Below are positions 17,929 to 27,226 of a DNA stretch of 64,000 nucleotides, in pieces. Location of the stretch: NCBI RefSeq assembly GCF_900128525.1, contig NZ_FQTQ01000092.1, positions 1-64,000 of the forward strand, in the 5' to 3' direction. The position numbers and the translations under genes are program-made. Origin of the DNA: a methanotrophic endosymbiont of Bathymodiolus puteoserpentis (Logatchev). Its GTDB lineage: Bacteria > Pseudomonadota > Gammaproteobacteria > Methylococcales > Methylomonadaceae. How positions within the stretch are numbered: the stretch's first letter is position 1; the number at the start of each line of letters is the position of its first letter. Below the pieces are notes generated by a model. It did not search any database. It was not told where the DNA came from and worked only from the letters and a program-made list of their open reading frames with translations.

Positions 17929-18822
17929 CTAGGTCAATGAAGCCTGAAAAATACTATCGATTGAGTCCTCCAGAACCCTATCGAACTCTTCATCCGACTG
18001 CTGTACTTTCAAGCCCTGCAATAAGACACGTGAGAAACTGGCGATAATACCGTTATTTCTTGTTAGTCTAGCATTAGCTTCTTCCCGCGAATAACCACCG
18101 GACAATGCCACGACTCTGACTACGTTCGAATGAGAGAGAAAATCAGCATATAGGTTATCCACCTCAGGCAATGTAAGCTTCAACATCACTAAATGACCAG
18201 GGGCGAGTGCTTTGAGTTCATCACATATCGCTGCTTTTAACAGGTTTTCAGCTTCGGCCTTATCTGGGCAATGAATATCTATTTCAGGTTCAATAATCGG
18301 CACTAGGCCCGCAGCAATAATCTGCCGAGCAATAGCAAACTGCTGTCTGATCACAGCACTTATACCCTCTACATTAGCGAGCTTGATGACAGAGCGCATT
18401 TTAGTACCAAAAATATCTTTTGCTTTTGCTTTAGTCAGCAATACATCAAGATCAGGTATCGGCTTCATCAGCTGCACACCATTCTGTTCATTTGCTAGAC
18501 CTTTGTCGACCTTCAGAAATGGCACAATATTTTTGACATCCCAAAGGTAATTTGCCGTAGCTTGCCCTTCAATCGTACGCTCTATGGTATCCTCAAATAA
18601 AATCGCACCAAGTATACGTTGACCATTGAATACCGAGCTAGTCATAACCCTTGTCCGCATCTGATGCTCAAGTTCGAACATTTCTTCCTCGGTCGACCAT
18701 GCATCTTCATCGATACCATAACTCTTCAATGCTTTCGGTGTGCTACCACCACTCTGATCCAGTGCTGCTATAAACCCCGTTGCTGAACTTATTTTTTGTA
18801 ACTGCTGTTGTTTTTTAGTCAT
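17929..18822 (-). CDS. fda: Fructose-bisphosphate aldolase class I
   Basis: Cleaves fructose 1,6-bisphosphate to dihydroxyacetone phosphate and glyceraldehyde 3-phosphate through a Schiff-base lysine. The 297 residues match the short bacterial class I type known from Staphylococcus (Fda). [17 protein letters not shown], the PFLKVDKGL strand with a catalytic lysine, VMLKLTLPE with the Schiff-base lysine, and [11 protein letters not shown] are all present. An AGGGAA site precedes the ATG. It lies between xfp and the histidine phosphatase, forming a carbon-splitting module with the phosphoketolase. Confidence 0.95.
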   Translation of the reverse strand: MTKKQQQLQKISSATGFIAALDQSGGSTPKALKSYGIDEDAWSTEEEMFELEHQMRTRVMTSSVFNGQRILGAILFEDTIERTIEGQATANYLWDVKNIVPFLKVDKGLANEQNGVQLMKPIPDLDVLLTKAKAKDIFGTKMRSVIKLANVEGISAVIRQQFAIARQIIAAGLVPIIEPEIDIHCPDKAEAENLLKAAICDELKALAPGHLVMLKLTLPEVDNLYADFLSHSNVVRVVALSGGYSREEANARLTRNNGIIASFSRVLLQGLKVQQSDEEFDRVLEDSIDSIFQASLT

Positions 18823-19123
18823 AATAATTCCCTTAAAATATCGAGTCTAACCTGTCTTTTTACGTCATACTTTTGGGCATTATTACTCCAACCTTCGAAA
18901 ATAACGATCAAGCCAGGTGTTATTCGTAACAAATTGAAAAACAAGAATTAAAAATCATTCCACAAGAGCCTAAGTCATGCCATAACATCTAGTTGTAAAT
19001 ATATTGCAATTGCTTACAAATTTAAATTCGAAAGCTGAGCTAAGGAAAGTACATGAGATAACATCCCGAAATTATTTAGAAATCGAGAGCTTGTTTCATG
19101 CACGTTCCTAAGCCCTATTTTTC
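18823..19123. other. Intergenic region xfp-fda with REP-like palindrome
   Basis: About 300 bases without a gene. It should carry the fda promoter; I find no convincing -35/-10 pair. The xfp-proximal end holds the imperfect palindrome at 19040-19112 described separately. Nothing else is visible. Confidence 0.4.
19040..19112. repeat. Imperfect palindromic dispersed element (REP/MITE-like)
   Basis: The left part (19040-19073, starting CTAAGGAAAGTACATGAG) is an imperfect inverted copy of the right part (19076-19112, ending CATGCACGTTCCTAAG). A third copy of the right arm lies at 37343-37378, with about 30 of 36 positions identical. Recurrence between unrelated genes suggests a dispersed intergenic repeat. 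It lies just downstream of the xfp stop and could also act as an RNA 3' hairpin. Confidence 0.6.
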
Positions 19124-21508
19124 TTATTTTACGTTTGCCCATTGCCAATCACGTATTTCCGGCATGTCTTCACCATATTCACGAACATAGCGTTTATGGT
19201 CAATCAGCTTATCATGCATTTGTTGCTTGATATAGACGGCGCGATGGCAAAGACTGGGGACGCGATCCACGACATCACTCACTAGATGAAAACGATCCAT
19301 ATCATTCATAACCACCATATCAAACGGTGTTGAAGTAGTGCCTTCTTCCTTGTAACCACGAACATGTAAATTATTATGATTATTGCGTCGATAGGTTAAA
19401 CGATGAATCAGCCATGGATAGCCATGATAAGCAAAAATAACAGGCTTGTCGGTGGTAAAAATATCATCAAAACGGCGACCTGTTAAACCATGTGGGTGCT
19501 CTTCACTAGGTAATAATTTCATTAAATCCACCACATTAACGACTCTGATTTTGAGTTCAGGCAGTAACTCTCTTAAGATAGTCACCGCCGCTAGAGTTTC
19601 CAGGGTAGGCACATCACCCGCACAGGCCATAACGACATCCGGCTCTCCATCTTCTTGGTCATTACTCGCCCAGTCCCATATGCCAATGCCGCTGGTACAG
19701 TGTTTAATTGCTTCATCCATGGTCAACCACTGCTCAGCTGGCTGTTTACCTGCAACAATCACATTAATATAGTTACGGCTACGCAGGCAGTGATCGGTAA
19801 CTGAGAGTAATGTATTAGCATCAGCAGGAAGGTAGACACGAATCACCGAAGATTTTTTGTTCACTACATGATCTATAAAGCCAGGATCTTGATGTGAAAA
19901 ACCATTGTGATCCTGCCGCCAGACATGGGATGTCAGCAGATAGTTCAGCGAAGCAATCGGTCGCCGCCACTCAATCTCTTCACTAGTATTCTTCAACCAT
20001 TTTGCATGCTGGTTGAACATCGAGTCAATGATATGGATAAAGGCTTCATAGCAATTGAAAAAACCGTGCCTTCCCGTTAGCAAGTAGCCTTCTAGCCAGC
20101 CTTGGCAAGTATGTTCAGATAGAATTTCCATCACTCTGCCATCCGGAGACAGATGATCATCTTCAGGTATTGTCGATTCCATCCAAGTCCGATCTGTCAC
20201 TTCAAAGGCTGGTGACCAGCGATTGGAAGCTGTTTCATCCGGTCCAAACAAACGGAAGTTTTGCGCTTGCATATTCAGCTTCATTACATCACGCAAAAAG
20301 GCCCCTTGAACCCGTGTTGCCTCAGCAGTAACAGAACCCGGGGAAGGTACATCAATTGCATATTCAGTAAATTCAGGAATGCGCAAATCCTTTAGTAACA
20401 ACCCTCCATTAGTGTGACTATTGTCACTCATACGCTTTTTCCCTTCAGGTGCCAACGCCTTTAACTCAGGTAAAAAAGTACCATTATCATCAAACAACTC
20501 TTCGGCTCTATAGCTTTTCAACCATGATTCCAGTAGCTTTAAATGCTCTGGGTTTTCCCGTACCCCAGAAAATGGTACCTGATGCGAACGCCAAAAACCT
20601 TCAGCCTTCAGTCCATCTACTTCTTTTGGCCCAGTCCAACCTTTCGGCGAGCGCAAAATAATTAATGGCCATCGAGGTCGGGTAAGACCCCCTCCGCTAC
20701 GCGCCTGTTGCTGAATTTGCTTAATCTCAGCAATAACGACATCGACAGTTGCTGCCATTTTCTGGTGCATTAGCTCTGGATCTGAGCCTTCGACAAAATA
20801 AGGCTTATAACCGTAACCGACAAACAAACTTTCCAGTTCTTCGCTTGGTATACGCCCCAAAATCGTTGGATTGGCAATTTTGTAACCATTTAGATGCAGT
20901 ATAGGTAATACTGCACCATCACGTTTAGGGTTGATAAATTTATTAGAATGCCAAGATGTCGCTAACGGCCCAGTTTCTGCCTCTCCATCTCCCACCACAC
21001 AGCAGGCAATCAAATCTGGATTATCAAAAACCGCACCATTAGCATGTGAGACAGAGTAGCCTAATTCCCCCCCTTCATGAATGGAGCCGGGAGTTTCCGG
21101 TGCAACATGACTTGGTATTCCACCAGGAAAACTGAACTGTTTGAATAACCTCTGCATCCCTTCTTTATCTTCAGAAATATTAGGATAATATTCACTGTAA
21201 GTACCTTCCAACCAAGTATTTGCTACCACGCCTGGGCCACCATGTCCTGGGCCGGCGATATACAGCATATTCAAATCCTGTTGTTTAATCACTCGGTTCA
21301 TGTGTGCATAAATAAAATTTAGCCCAGGTGTCGTCCCCCAGTGCCCCAATAATCTTGGTTTAACATGGTCAATGGCTAACGGTTCACTTAATAATGGGTT
21401 ATCTAATAAATAGATCTGTCCCACCGATAAATAATTGGCAGCTCGCCAGTAGGCATTGATTTTTTTAAGTTCATCAGCGGATAACGGCTGGTCTTCAATA
21501 GAATTCAT
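19124..21508 (-). CDS. xfp: Phosphoketolase (xylulose 5-phosphate/fructose 6-phosphate)
   Basis: Thiamine-diphosphate enzyme that splits xylulose 5-phosphate (and often fructose 6-phosphate) with phosphate to acetyl phosphate and a shorter sugar phosphate; cytoplasmic. The 794 residues match the family length. [28 protein letters not shown] and the TPP/Mg motif [11 protein letters not shown] are intact, as is the C-terminal [25 protein letters not shown] precedes the ATG. In methanotrophs this enzyme gives a shortcut to acetyl phosphate. The IS4 element sits only about 100 bases upstream, so the promoter region may be shortened. Confidence 0.97.
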   Translation of the reverse strand: MNSIEDQPLSADELKKINAYWRAANYLSVGQIYLLDNPLLSEPLAIDHVKPRLLGHWGTTPGLNFIYAHMNRVIKQQDLNMLYIAGPGHGGPGVVANTWLEGTYSEYYPNISEDKEGMQRLFKQFSFPGGIPSHVAPETPGSIHEGGELGYSVSHANGAVFDNPDLIACCVVGDGEAETGPLATSWHSNKFINPKRDGAVLPILHLNGYKIANPTILGRIPSEELESLFVGYGYKPYFVEGSDPELMHQKMAATVDVVIAEIKQIQQQARSGGGLTRPRWPLIILRSPKGWTGPKEVDGLKAEGFWRSHQVPFSGVRENPEHLKLLESWLKSYRAEELFDDNGTFLPELKALAPEGKKRMSDNSHTNGGLLLKDLRIPEFTEYAIDVPSPGSVTAEATRVQGAFLRDVMKLNMQAQNFRLFGPDETASNRWSPAFEVTDRTWMESTIPEDDHLSPDGRVMEILSEHTCQGWLEGYLLTGRHGFFNCYEAFIHIIDSMFNQHAKWLKNTSEEIEWRRPIASLNYLLTSHVWRQDHNGFSHQDPGFIDHVVNKKSSVIRVYLPADANTLLSVTDHCLRSRNYINVIVAGKQPAEQWLTMDEAIKHCTSGIGIWDWASNDQEDGEPDVVMACAGDVPTLETLAAVTILRELLPELKIRVVNVVDLMKLLPSEEHPHGLTGRRFDDIFTTDKPVIFAYHGYPWLIHRLTYRRNNHNNLHVRGYKEEGTTSTPFDMVVMNDMDRFHLVSDVVDRVPSLCHRAVYIKQQMHDKLIDHKRYVREYGEDMPEIRDWQWANVK

Positions 21509-21846
21509 ATATTAAGCTCCTGGTAGTTAAGTTAAATACGTTGACTGTTTGTCCATAGCTAAATTGAAATGGCAACTCTTTAAATAGATGCTATTAACTC
21601 ACATTATCATTAACGGTGTCCGCAACAATACATAAGATGGTAGACATACATCAAATCTATGGGTGATAATAAGTTTCCTAAGGTGTAAAAACCAACTTTT
21701 ACGGAATTCAATTGCACGAAAAAGTGGCGCTCAGAGGGAAGGACAGGCGTTCTAATTGATTGAAAATAATGCAAAAAAAGGCTTGACAGGTCGAATAGGA
21801 TTTGTTTGCGTATTACCATTTATAATCAGTCACTTACGCTTAAATA
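21509..21846. other. xfp upstream region and left end of the IS element
   Basis: About 100 bases of native upstream sequence (21509-21610) precede the IS left end at 21611. The rest, to the transposase start at 21847, is IS sequence. I see no further gene; an open frame on the - strand at 21610-21819 shows no family features and lies inside the IS end. Confidence 0.5.
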
Positions 21847-23162
21847 ATGTCAAAAAGATTAGATAGCTTGCAATCCACACTGATGGATAACACCGTTTTG
21901 GGAGAATGGTTCTTGCCCATGCAAAAAGCCCTAGATAAAGTTCGCTTTTCACGCCAAAAATATTCTGTACTCTCTGCTGAGTTTTTTATTTTATTAGGCT
22001 GCTTACGTCAATTTCAGGGAACAAAGATACTACGAGAACAAATTCAATCTTTATTCGACATTGATGACACCGCTGAAAAAGCCCCCTTAGCCCGCTCAAC
22101 ATGGTCAGATGCATTAGCCAATTCATCACGCAGCAAAATATTGAAACAGGCTGTCCAAGTCTTGGTGACTTCTGCAAGAAATGAACTGCCCGACAGGTTT
22201 TCGGGAAAAGAAGAGTTGGGGATGCGCTCTATTTTTGCCATAGATGCGAGTTATCAAAATGAATCAAGTCATTATCAACCGATTTATCCAGGCCAGGGTG
22301 GGACTGATAATAAGAAAGGGCACATGAATATGACGACCTATGATATGCGAGCAGGGATTGCCATTGATAGTCAGACAGAAACTCGCTCTATTGATGAAAT
22401 GCGCTTTATCAAAGAAAGCTGGGAAGGTTCTCACTGGACTTGCAAAAAAAATGCACTTTTTGTGGTTGACCGCGCCTTTATTGAAGCGCGTTATTGGGAT
22501 TTACGTAAAACAAAATACGATGTGACAGTGATTACACGAATGAAATCGACTTTCAAATATCAAATTCTTGAGGAAAGTCATGTTGAACAGTCGGCAGTTA
22601 ATGAGAATATTGTGTCTGATAGGAAAATTCAACTTAATAGCTCAAAACAAGTTTGGCGATTAATACAATTCGTATCGCCTGACGGCAAAGTTTATGAATA
22701 TCTCAGTAATGATTTTACATTGTCACCTGGTATGATTGCTTTTCTTTATCACCGACGCTGGGATGAAGAAAAATATTTTGATAATTACAAAACAGATATG
22801 GCTAATGCCAAAGCATGGGGGAAATCACCTATTGCTATTGAGCAACAAGCTTTATTGGCATTGGTTACACATATACTCATGCGCTTATTTCTAAATAAAA
22901 AGGGACAGGAGATGGGCTTGGAAGAAGACCATCAAACACAACAAAAACGCCATGAAGCAAAAGAAACCGCATACTGTATTGACTGGGAAGGCAATTATAA
23001 TCGTGCTTTTTTTAGAAAACTATCTAAGATTACCAAACAAGCTTGGCGGTTCTTAAAAAACAATTTCCTAAAGAAAAGCGCCACATGGCTCTTTGAGCGC
23101 AAGCTCCGACCTGTTTTGATGGCATATCTGTAATAAAATGTCGGACACCGTTACATTATCAT
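21602..23162 (+). mobile_element. IS4-family insertion sequence with 9-bp target duplication
   Basis: The element spans 21611-23153 (1543 bp). Terminal inverted repeats are TAACGGTGTCCG at 21611-21622 and its complement CGGACACCGTTA at 23142-23153. Both ends are flanked by the same 9 bases, CATTATCAT (21602-21610 and 23154-23162), a target-site duplication showing simple insertion. One transposase gene fills the interior. Intact repeats and gene suggest recent and possibly still active transposition. Confidence 0.93.
21847..23133 (+). CDS. IS4-family transposase (DDE)
   Basis: 428-residue DDE transposase. The first catalytic Asp is in FAIDASYQN, the second in VVDRAFIEAR, and the Glu is in the IS4 signature Y-x2-R-x3-E-x6-K, seen exactly as YHRRWDEEKYFDNYK. 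The frame is intact from start to stop, with no frameshift. The start at 21847 is the first ATG of the frame and is family-like (MSKRLDSLQS). It mobilises the element described at 21602-23162. Confidence 0.95.
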   Translation: MSKRLDSLQSTLMDNTVLGEWFLPMQKALDKVRFSRQKYSVLSAEFFILLGCLRQFQGTKILREQIQSLFDIDDTAEKAPLARSTWSDALANSSRSKILKQAVQVLVTSARNELPDRFSGKEELGMRSIFAIDASYQNESSHYQPIYPGQGGTDNKKGHMNMTTYDMRAGIAIDSQTETRSIDEMRFIKESWEGSHWTCKKNALFVVDRAFIEARYWDLRKTKYDVTVITRMKSTFKYQILEESHVEQSAVNENIVSDRKIQLNSSKQVWRLIQFVSPDGKVYEYLSNDFTLSPGMIAFLYHRRWDEEKYFDNYKTDMANAKAWGKSPIAIEQQALLALVTHILMRLFLNKKGQEMGLEEDHQTQQKRHEAKETAYCIDWEGNYNRAFFRKLSKITKQAWRFLKNNFLKKSATWLFERKLRPVLMAYL

Positions 23163-23284
23163 AGTTTTATGACATCTACCCGACTAAGGAACTCATAATA
23201 TGACAGGCGCTTTATTACACCCCCCTTATTTTGTCGTTCACAAAGCTCTTGAACTTAAAATAACCAATACTTTCAGCGCAGCTA

Positions 23285-24682
23285 TTAATCACATTTCAAG
23301 TGATACTTCTGCACACGATAACGCAAAGTTTCACGGGTTGACCCTAACATTCTTGCCGCAGCTGCCACATTATAATCGGTCAATTCTAGCACTTGCTGTA
23401 AGATATATTTTTCCATATCTTGTAAAGTCAAACTACCATCCAGTGGGATATGTAACTGCTGAGAATTTTCAGCTGACACAGACATTTCACCCGCTTGTTT
23501 TTTGCTCGGTAATTGTAACCATTGCAATGGGAACTCTTGATCTTCAGCTAGTAACACACAACGTTCGATAACGTTACGTAACTCACGCGTATTTCCAGGC
23601 CAATGATAAGCCTGTAATTGAGCCCATGTTTCTGGCGATAAATTAGCGCTCACTTTCTTGCCTGATTTAGCATTAAATTCAGCAATAAATGCCGGGACAA
23701 GTTCTTTCATATCTTCCAAACGCTCCCTTAAAGGTGGAATATTAACCGAGAGTACACTGAGACGATGATACAAATCTTCTCTAAACTTCCCCTCTGCTAC
23801 CTGTTGCGATAAATCACGGTTAGTCGCAGCTATAATCTGCACATCCACGTCAATTTCAGTTTCACTACCTAAGCGGCGAATTTTCAATTCTTCAACGGCT
23901 TTAAGGAGTTTACTTTGTAAACCTAATTCCATCTCACCGATTTCATCCAAAAACAAAGTGCCTTGATGGGCTTGCTCAAATAATCCCCTGTGTCTTTTTT
24001 TGGCATTGGTAAAAGCGCCGGCTTCAAAACCAAATAATTCCGATTCTAATAAATCATGCGGCAAAGCAGCACAGTTAATCTCCACCAGCGGTTTTGTGCT
24101 TCTGTTACCACTGTAATGTAAAACTTTTGCTAATAAGCCTTTACCTGCACCAGTTTCACCGCTAATGACTAAACTAGAAAAAGGCACTTGAGCAATTCTG
24201 CTTAACATCGACTTCAAGGTTTTATTGCTTTCGCTACTCCCTAGAAAAGAGCTAACTGAATATTTTGTATGACTACTTTTTGCTTCTTGTAATAAACGGC
24301 GCTGAGCTTTAGCACTGCGAGCAGCCCCTTCAATTTGTAAATTTAAGCGGTTTAAATCGCAAGGCTTTTCAATAAAATCAAAAGCACCTAAACGTAAGGC
24401 TCTTACCGAATCTGAGATACTGCCATAGCCTGTCAAAAATAGCCATTCACTACATTCAATGGGCTTGTCCCGCATGTCTTCTAAGAAATCCAGTGCATTA
24501 CCATCAGGTAAATTCATATCCGATAAGATCACTATAGGATCAATTTTTTGTGCTAATAAAATATGCCTTGCTTTGCTAAGAGACTCAACCCACTCAACTT
24601 CCCAGTCTTGTTTCCTAAAAAAACGCTGTAACTCTAGACCTAATAATTTTTCATCTTCAATAATCAATAAACAATCTTTCAT
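23285..24682 (-). CDS. Sigma54-dependent response regulator (REC-AAA+-Fis), GAFTNA variant
   Basis: 465-residue enhancer-binding regulator. The receiver domain (1-120) has the acidic pocket IIEDE, phospho-acceptor D55 and K in FIEKP. The AAA+ domain has Walker A GETGAGK (about 176-182) and Walker B TLFLDEIGEM. The C-terminal Fis-type helix-turn-helix (about 420-465) carries NVAAAARMLGSTRETLRYRV. The sigma54-contacting loop reads GAFTNA (222-227) rather than GAFTGA, so the fifth residue is Asn226. The gene overlaps the kinase by 4 bases. Its target is unknown; the sigma54 promoter at 35863-35881 is a candidate. Confidence 0.92.
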   Translation of the reverse strand: MKDCLLIIEDEKLLGLELQRFFRKQDWEVEWVESLSKARHILLAQKIDPIVILSDMNLPDGNALDFLEDMRDKPIECSEWLFLTGYGSISDSVRALRLGAFDFIEKPCDLNRLNLQIEGAARSAKAQRRLLQEAKSSHTKYSVSSFLGSSESNKTLKSMLSRIAQVPFSSLVISGETGAGKGLLAKVLHYSGNRSTKPLVEINCAALPHDLLESELFGFEAGAFTNAKKRHRGLFEQAHQGTLFLDEIGEMELGLQSKLLKAVEELKIRRLGSETEIDVDVQIIAATNRDLSQQVAEGKFREDLYHRLSVLSVNIPPLRERLEDMKELVPAFIAEFNAKSGKKVSANLSPETWAQLQAYHWPGNTRELRNVIERCVLLAEDQEFPLQWLQLPSKKQAGEMSVSAENSQQLHIPLDGSLTLQDMEKYILQQVLELTDYNVAAAARMLGSTRETLRYRVQKYHLKCD

Positions 24683-26085
24683 GACTTTAATATGGGTAAA
24701 GTTAAGGTAACACAGGCATGCCCATCACGGGTATTACTCAGCTTGATGGTTCCCTGCTGAGACTTAACAAAGCGTTGTACCATAGCCAAACCTAGACCTG
24801 TACCCTTTGCCTTTAAACTAATAAAAGGTCTGATGCCATGCTTGAGAAAGTCTGGAGCAAAACCAGAACCCGTGTCTTCCACTCTGATGATAATCTGCTG
24901 TTTATCTTGCTGAGCCGTGAGTTGAATTTGACCGGGGTTATTACCAATGGCTTGCTGAGCATTAAGAAGTAAGTTTAATAAGGCTAAACGAAATTCAGTC
25001 GCAGGAAGAAAAGTATTTAAACCCGTTTCTATAGCAAAATTCAAACTAACATCTTCGGGAACCTGATATTTAAGAAATTGGCGTAATTCATAACAAAGTG
25101 CTTGCATATCGACCTGTGTCGCAGTATTTGATGAGCTTCTCGTTAATGCTAATAAATCATTCAAATGACAGGTTAAGCGTTTGACTTCAGTATTAACGGC
25201 TTGAATTCGTTCAGATAAATCATCATCCGTACAATCTTGTAAAATATTTTCCAGTGCCACCTGAATGCCGGCAAGTGGGTTACGTAATTCATGTGCCGTG
25301 CTAGCGGACAATTCGGCGACTACTGATAAACGCTCGCTATGAGCAATGGCTTGGCTTTGCTCCAACAAAGTTGAAGTGATTCGACGTACCTCTTGCTCTA
25401 ATTCGCCGGTATAATTCAGGTGCTCTTTCTCTAGCTCTGTCAGCCGCATCACTAATTGATTATAATTATCAAATAAACCTTGCATCGCTGGATCGGCAGC
25501 TTTCTGTCGAATCGGTTGACGATCACCTGCCGCTAACATTTGTAAAAAGTCTTTTAAGGAATCAAGCGGGGATAGAATATTTCGTTTGAAAAAATATCGC
25601 GCAATGATAAAAATAACAACAAAAGACAATAATGGCAAAATGATTGAAAGTTGTAGCTCTAATTGACTATCTTCAGCAATTCTCTGTAATAACTCTTCTT
25701 CCTCATCAGCTTGCCGCAAAAATAACTGATGTGTGGTATTGATTGCTTGTACCAACCTATCTGCATCACCTTGCAATGCTTTATCAAATGAAGTCTCTAA
25801 GCGCTGTATTTCACTTGCAATCTCAGGGTTATCTATATAACCAGCAAGTAAGCTATTTTGTAATTGTACTTGTGCGCCCTCCTGCTTGCTGGGCTGTAAT
25901 TGGTTATGGAGTAAAACAAAAATAACTTCATTGAGTCGATGGCCATTACGAATATCATTTTGCAATGCATTTAAGCGTTGATGATTGCGCCAGGTCAGCC
26001 CACCAATGGCAATAAACTCACCAATAATAAATAAACCTAAAAGAATACTAACAAAAATAACGGGTTTAAATAATAGCTTGCGCAT
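24679..26085 (-). CDS. Membrane sensor histidine kinase
   Basis: 468 residues. A first membrane helix (about 7-30), a helical periplasmic sensor (30-145) and a second helix (about 147-167) are followed by a HAMP-like linker and a coiled coil. The phospho-accepting H265 lies in ELSASTAHELRNPLAG. The C-terminal ATPase domain has N (NLLLNAQQAIGNN), G1 (DTGSGFAP) and G2 (GTGLGLAMV) boxes. The four-helix periplasmic region has no obvious ligand signature. It is the cognate kinase of the overlapping sigma54 regulator, and the YggU gene lies 34 bases upstream in the same unit. Confidence 0.93.
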   Translation of the reverse strand: MRKLLFKPVIFVSILLGLFIIGEFIAIGGLTWRNHQRLNALQNDIRNGHRLNEVIFVLLHNQLQPSKQEGAQVQLQNSLLAGYIDNPEIASEIQRLETSFDKALQGDADRLVQAINTTHQLFLRQADEEEELLQRIAEDSQLELQLSIILPLLSFVVIFIIARYFFKRNILSPLDSLKDFLQMLAAGDRQPIRQKAADPAMQGLFDNYNQLVMRLTELEKEHLNYTGELEQEVRRITSTLLEQSQAIAHSERLSVVAELSASTAHELRNPLAGIQVALENILQDCTDDDLSERIQAVNTEVKRLTCHLNDLLALTRSSSNTATQVDMQALCYELRQFLKYQVPEDVSLNFAIETGLNTFLPATEFRLALLNLLLNAQQAIGNNPGQIQLTAQQDKQQIIIRVEDTGSGFAPDFLKHGIRPFISLKAKGTGLGLAMVQRFVKSQQGTIKLSNTRDGHACVTLTLPILKS

Positions 26086-26119
26086 AGGTTTATCTTCTTT
26101 TTAAGTGGATCGGTGCATC

Positions 26120-26482
26120 TCAGTTTGCATATTTAGCAATACTACGAGGCAAAACCTTCGGTGCTTTAATACGTAATTGCTTATTAATATTCATCCGTCC
26201 AAAAACGACTTCAATATCTTTAATATTAACCCCGAACTCTTTAGCCAAAAAACGCACCATATAGTCTGTTGCTTTGCCAGCAACGGGTTTAGCCGTAACG
26301 CTAATTTTCAATTGATTACCTTTAGGTTTACCAATAATATCGCGCTTAGCACTCGGAGTACCTAAAACATTCAAGACTAAAATATCCCCATCCCAAGCAT
26401 AAAAAGATTTCATTCTTTTGCTATTAAAATTTGAACTTTCTGTCTTTTCTTGTATTACTGCTGTTTTTTTCTTTTTAGCCAT
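26120..26482 (-). CDS. YggU/DUF167 family protein
   Basis: 120 residues. The core (about 30-115) matches the DUF167/YggU fold: LNVLGTPSAKRDIIGK, LKISVTAKPVAGKATDYMVRFLAKEFGV and the ending VVFGRMNINKQLRIKAP. The function of this family is unknown. An extra Lys-rich N-terminus of about 25 residues precedes the core. The gene is upstream of the sensor kinase and probably co-transcribed, but a functional link is not evident. The next gene upstream, of the complex I-like operon, ends 225 bases away. Confidence 0.85.
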   Translation of the reverse strand: MAKKKKTAVIQEKTESSNFNSKRMKSFYAWDGDILVLNVLGTPSAKRDIIGKPKGNQLKISVTAKPVAGKATDYMVRFLAKEFGVNIKDIEVVFGRMNINKQLRIKAPKVLPRSIAKYAN

Positions 26483-26564
26483 TGCATTAGATTTTTATTT
26501 TCCGAATTAAATACCCAGGTATGACTAACGAGAATACTGATATTGCCATAAATTAATGCCTAAT

Positions 26565-26622
26565 GTGAGTGGGCACTTTTAACCGCAACTTACAGGCAAT
26601 AGCAGTTAAAAGCACCTCTCAC
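26565..26622. terminator. Imperfect hairpin downstream of the complex I-like operon
   Basis: GTGAG...CTTTTAAC at 26565-26583 pairs with GTTAAAAG...CTCAC at 26604-26622, with a few mismatches. It lies 85-145 bases after the stop of the last gene of the operon. No T run follows on the - strand, so an intrinsic terminator is not proven; it could protect the 3' end. Confidence 0.4.
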
Positions 26623-26707
26623 AAATTCTCTCATAATCAAAGTTATTAAGACTCATACTTTAATAGTGGCATCTAGGCAAAAGAGTCACCACTTTCTCAT
26701 CAGGGCA

Positions 26708-27217
26708 CTATTTTTTCATCAAACTGAGTAACCCTTTAACCAAAGTTTCCGGTGTGGGTGGGCAACCAGGAATCACAATATCAACAGGAATGACATTAGC
26801 AACAGCACCACAACTGGCATAAGAAACACCAAACTCACCACCACAGGCGGCACAATCCCCCACCGCAATCACCCACTTAGGGTTCGGCGTTGCTTCATAA
26901 GTACGCAGCAATGCGGTTTGCATGTGTCGTGCAACAGGGCCAGTGACTAATAAAACATCCGCATGCCGAGGTGAAGCAACGAAATGAATACCATAGCGTT
27001 CAACATCATAAATAGGATTATTTAACGCATGAATTTCTAATTCACAGCCATTACAAGAGCCCGCATCGACCGCACGAATAGCAATACTGCCCGAAAAATA
27101 TTTATCTACCTGGCGCTTTACTTCTATACCCAAGGCGTCTAACTCAGAAGCATCAGGGCGTTTTATTTTTTCAGTAACAATGCCAGTTTTTAAAGTTTTC
27201 GCAAAAAGTCTTAACAT
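26708..27217 (-). CDS. hyfI: NuoB/HyfI-like [4Fe-4S] subunit of complex I-like complex
   Basis: 169 residues of the complex I 20 kDa/hydrogenase small-subunit family. All four ligands for the proximal [4Fe-4S] cluster are present: C55 and C58 (SCNGCE), C122 (GDCAACGG) and C152 (PGCPPTPE). It is shorter than E. coli HyfI (about 250) because the C-terminal extension is absent. It is the last gene of the operon, 9 bases after the large subunit. It would sit on the cytoplasmic side of the membrane arm as an electron-entry or relay subunit, yet no ferredoxin-like partner gene (HyfA/HyfH type) is nearby. Confidence 0.93.
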   Translation of the reverse strand: MLRLFAKTLKTGIVTEKIKRPDASELDALGIEVKRQVDKYFSGSIAIRAVDAGSCNGCELEIHALNNPIYDVERYGIHFVASPRHADVLLVTGPVARHMQTALLRTYEATPNPKWVIAVGDCAACGGEFGVSYASCGAVANVIPVDIVIPGCPPTPETLVKGLLSLMKK

Positions 27218-27226
27218 TGTGATGTC

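Noticed and set aside
21610-21819. Small gene on the - strand before the transposase
   Set aside because: It lies within the left end of the IS element, has no family features and no good ribosome site.
23200-23571. Gene on the + strand opposite the regulator C-terminus
   Set aside because: It is antisense to the conserved Fis domain and AAA+ end of the sigma54 regulator; its product has no family-like sequence.
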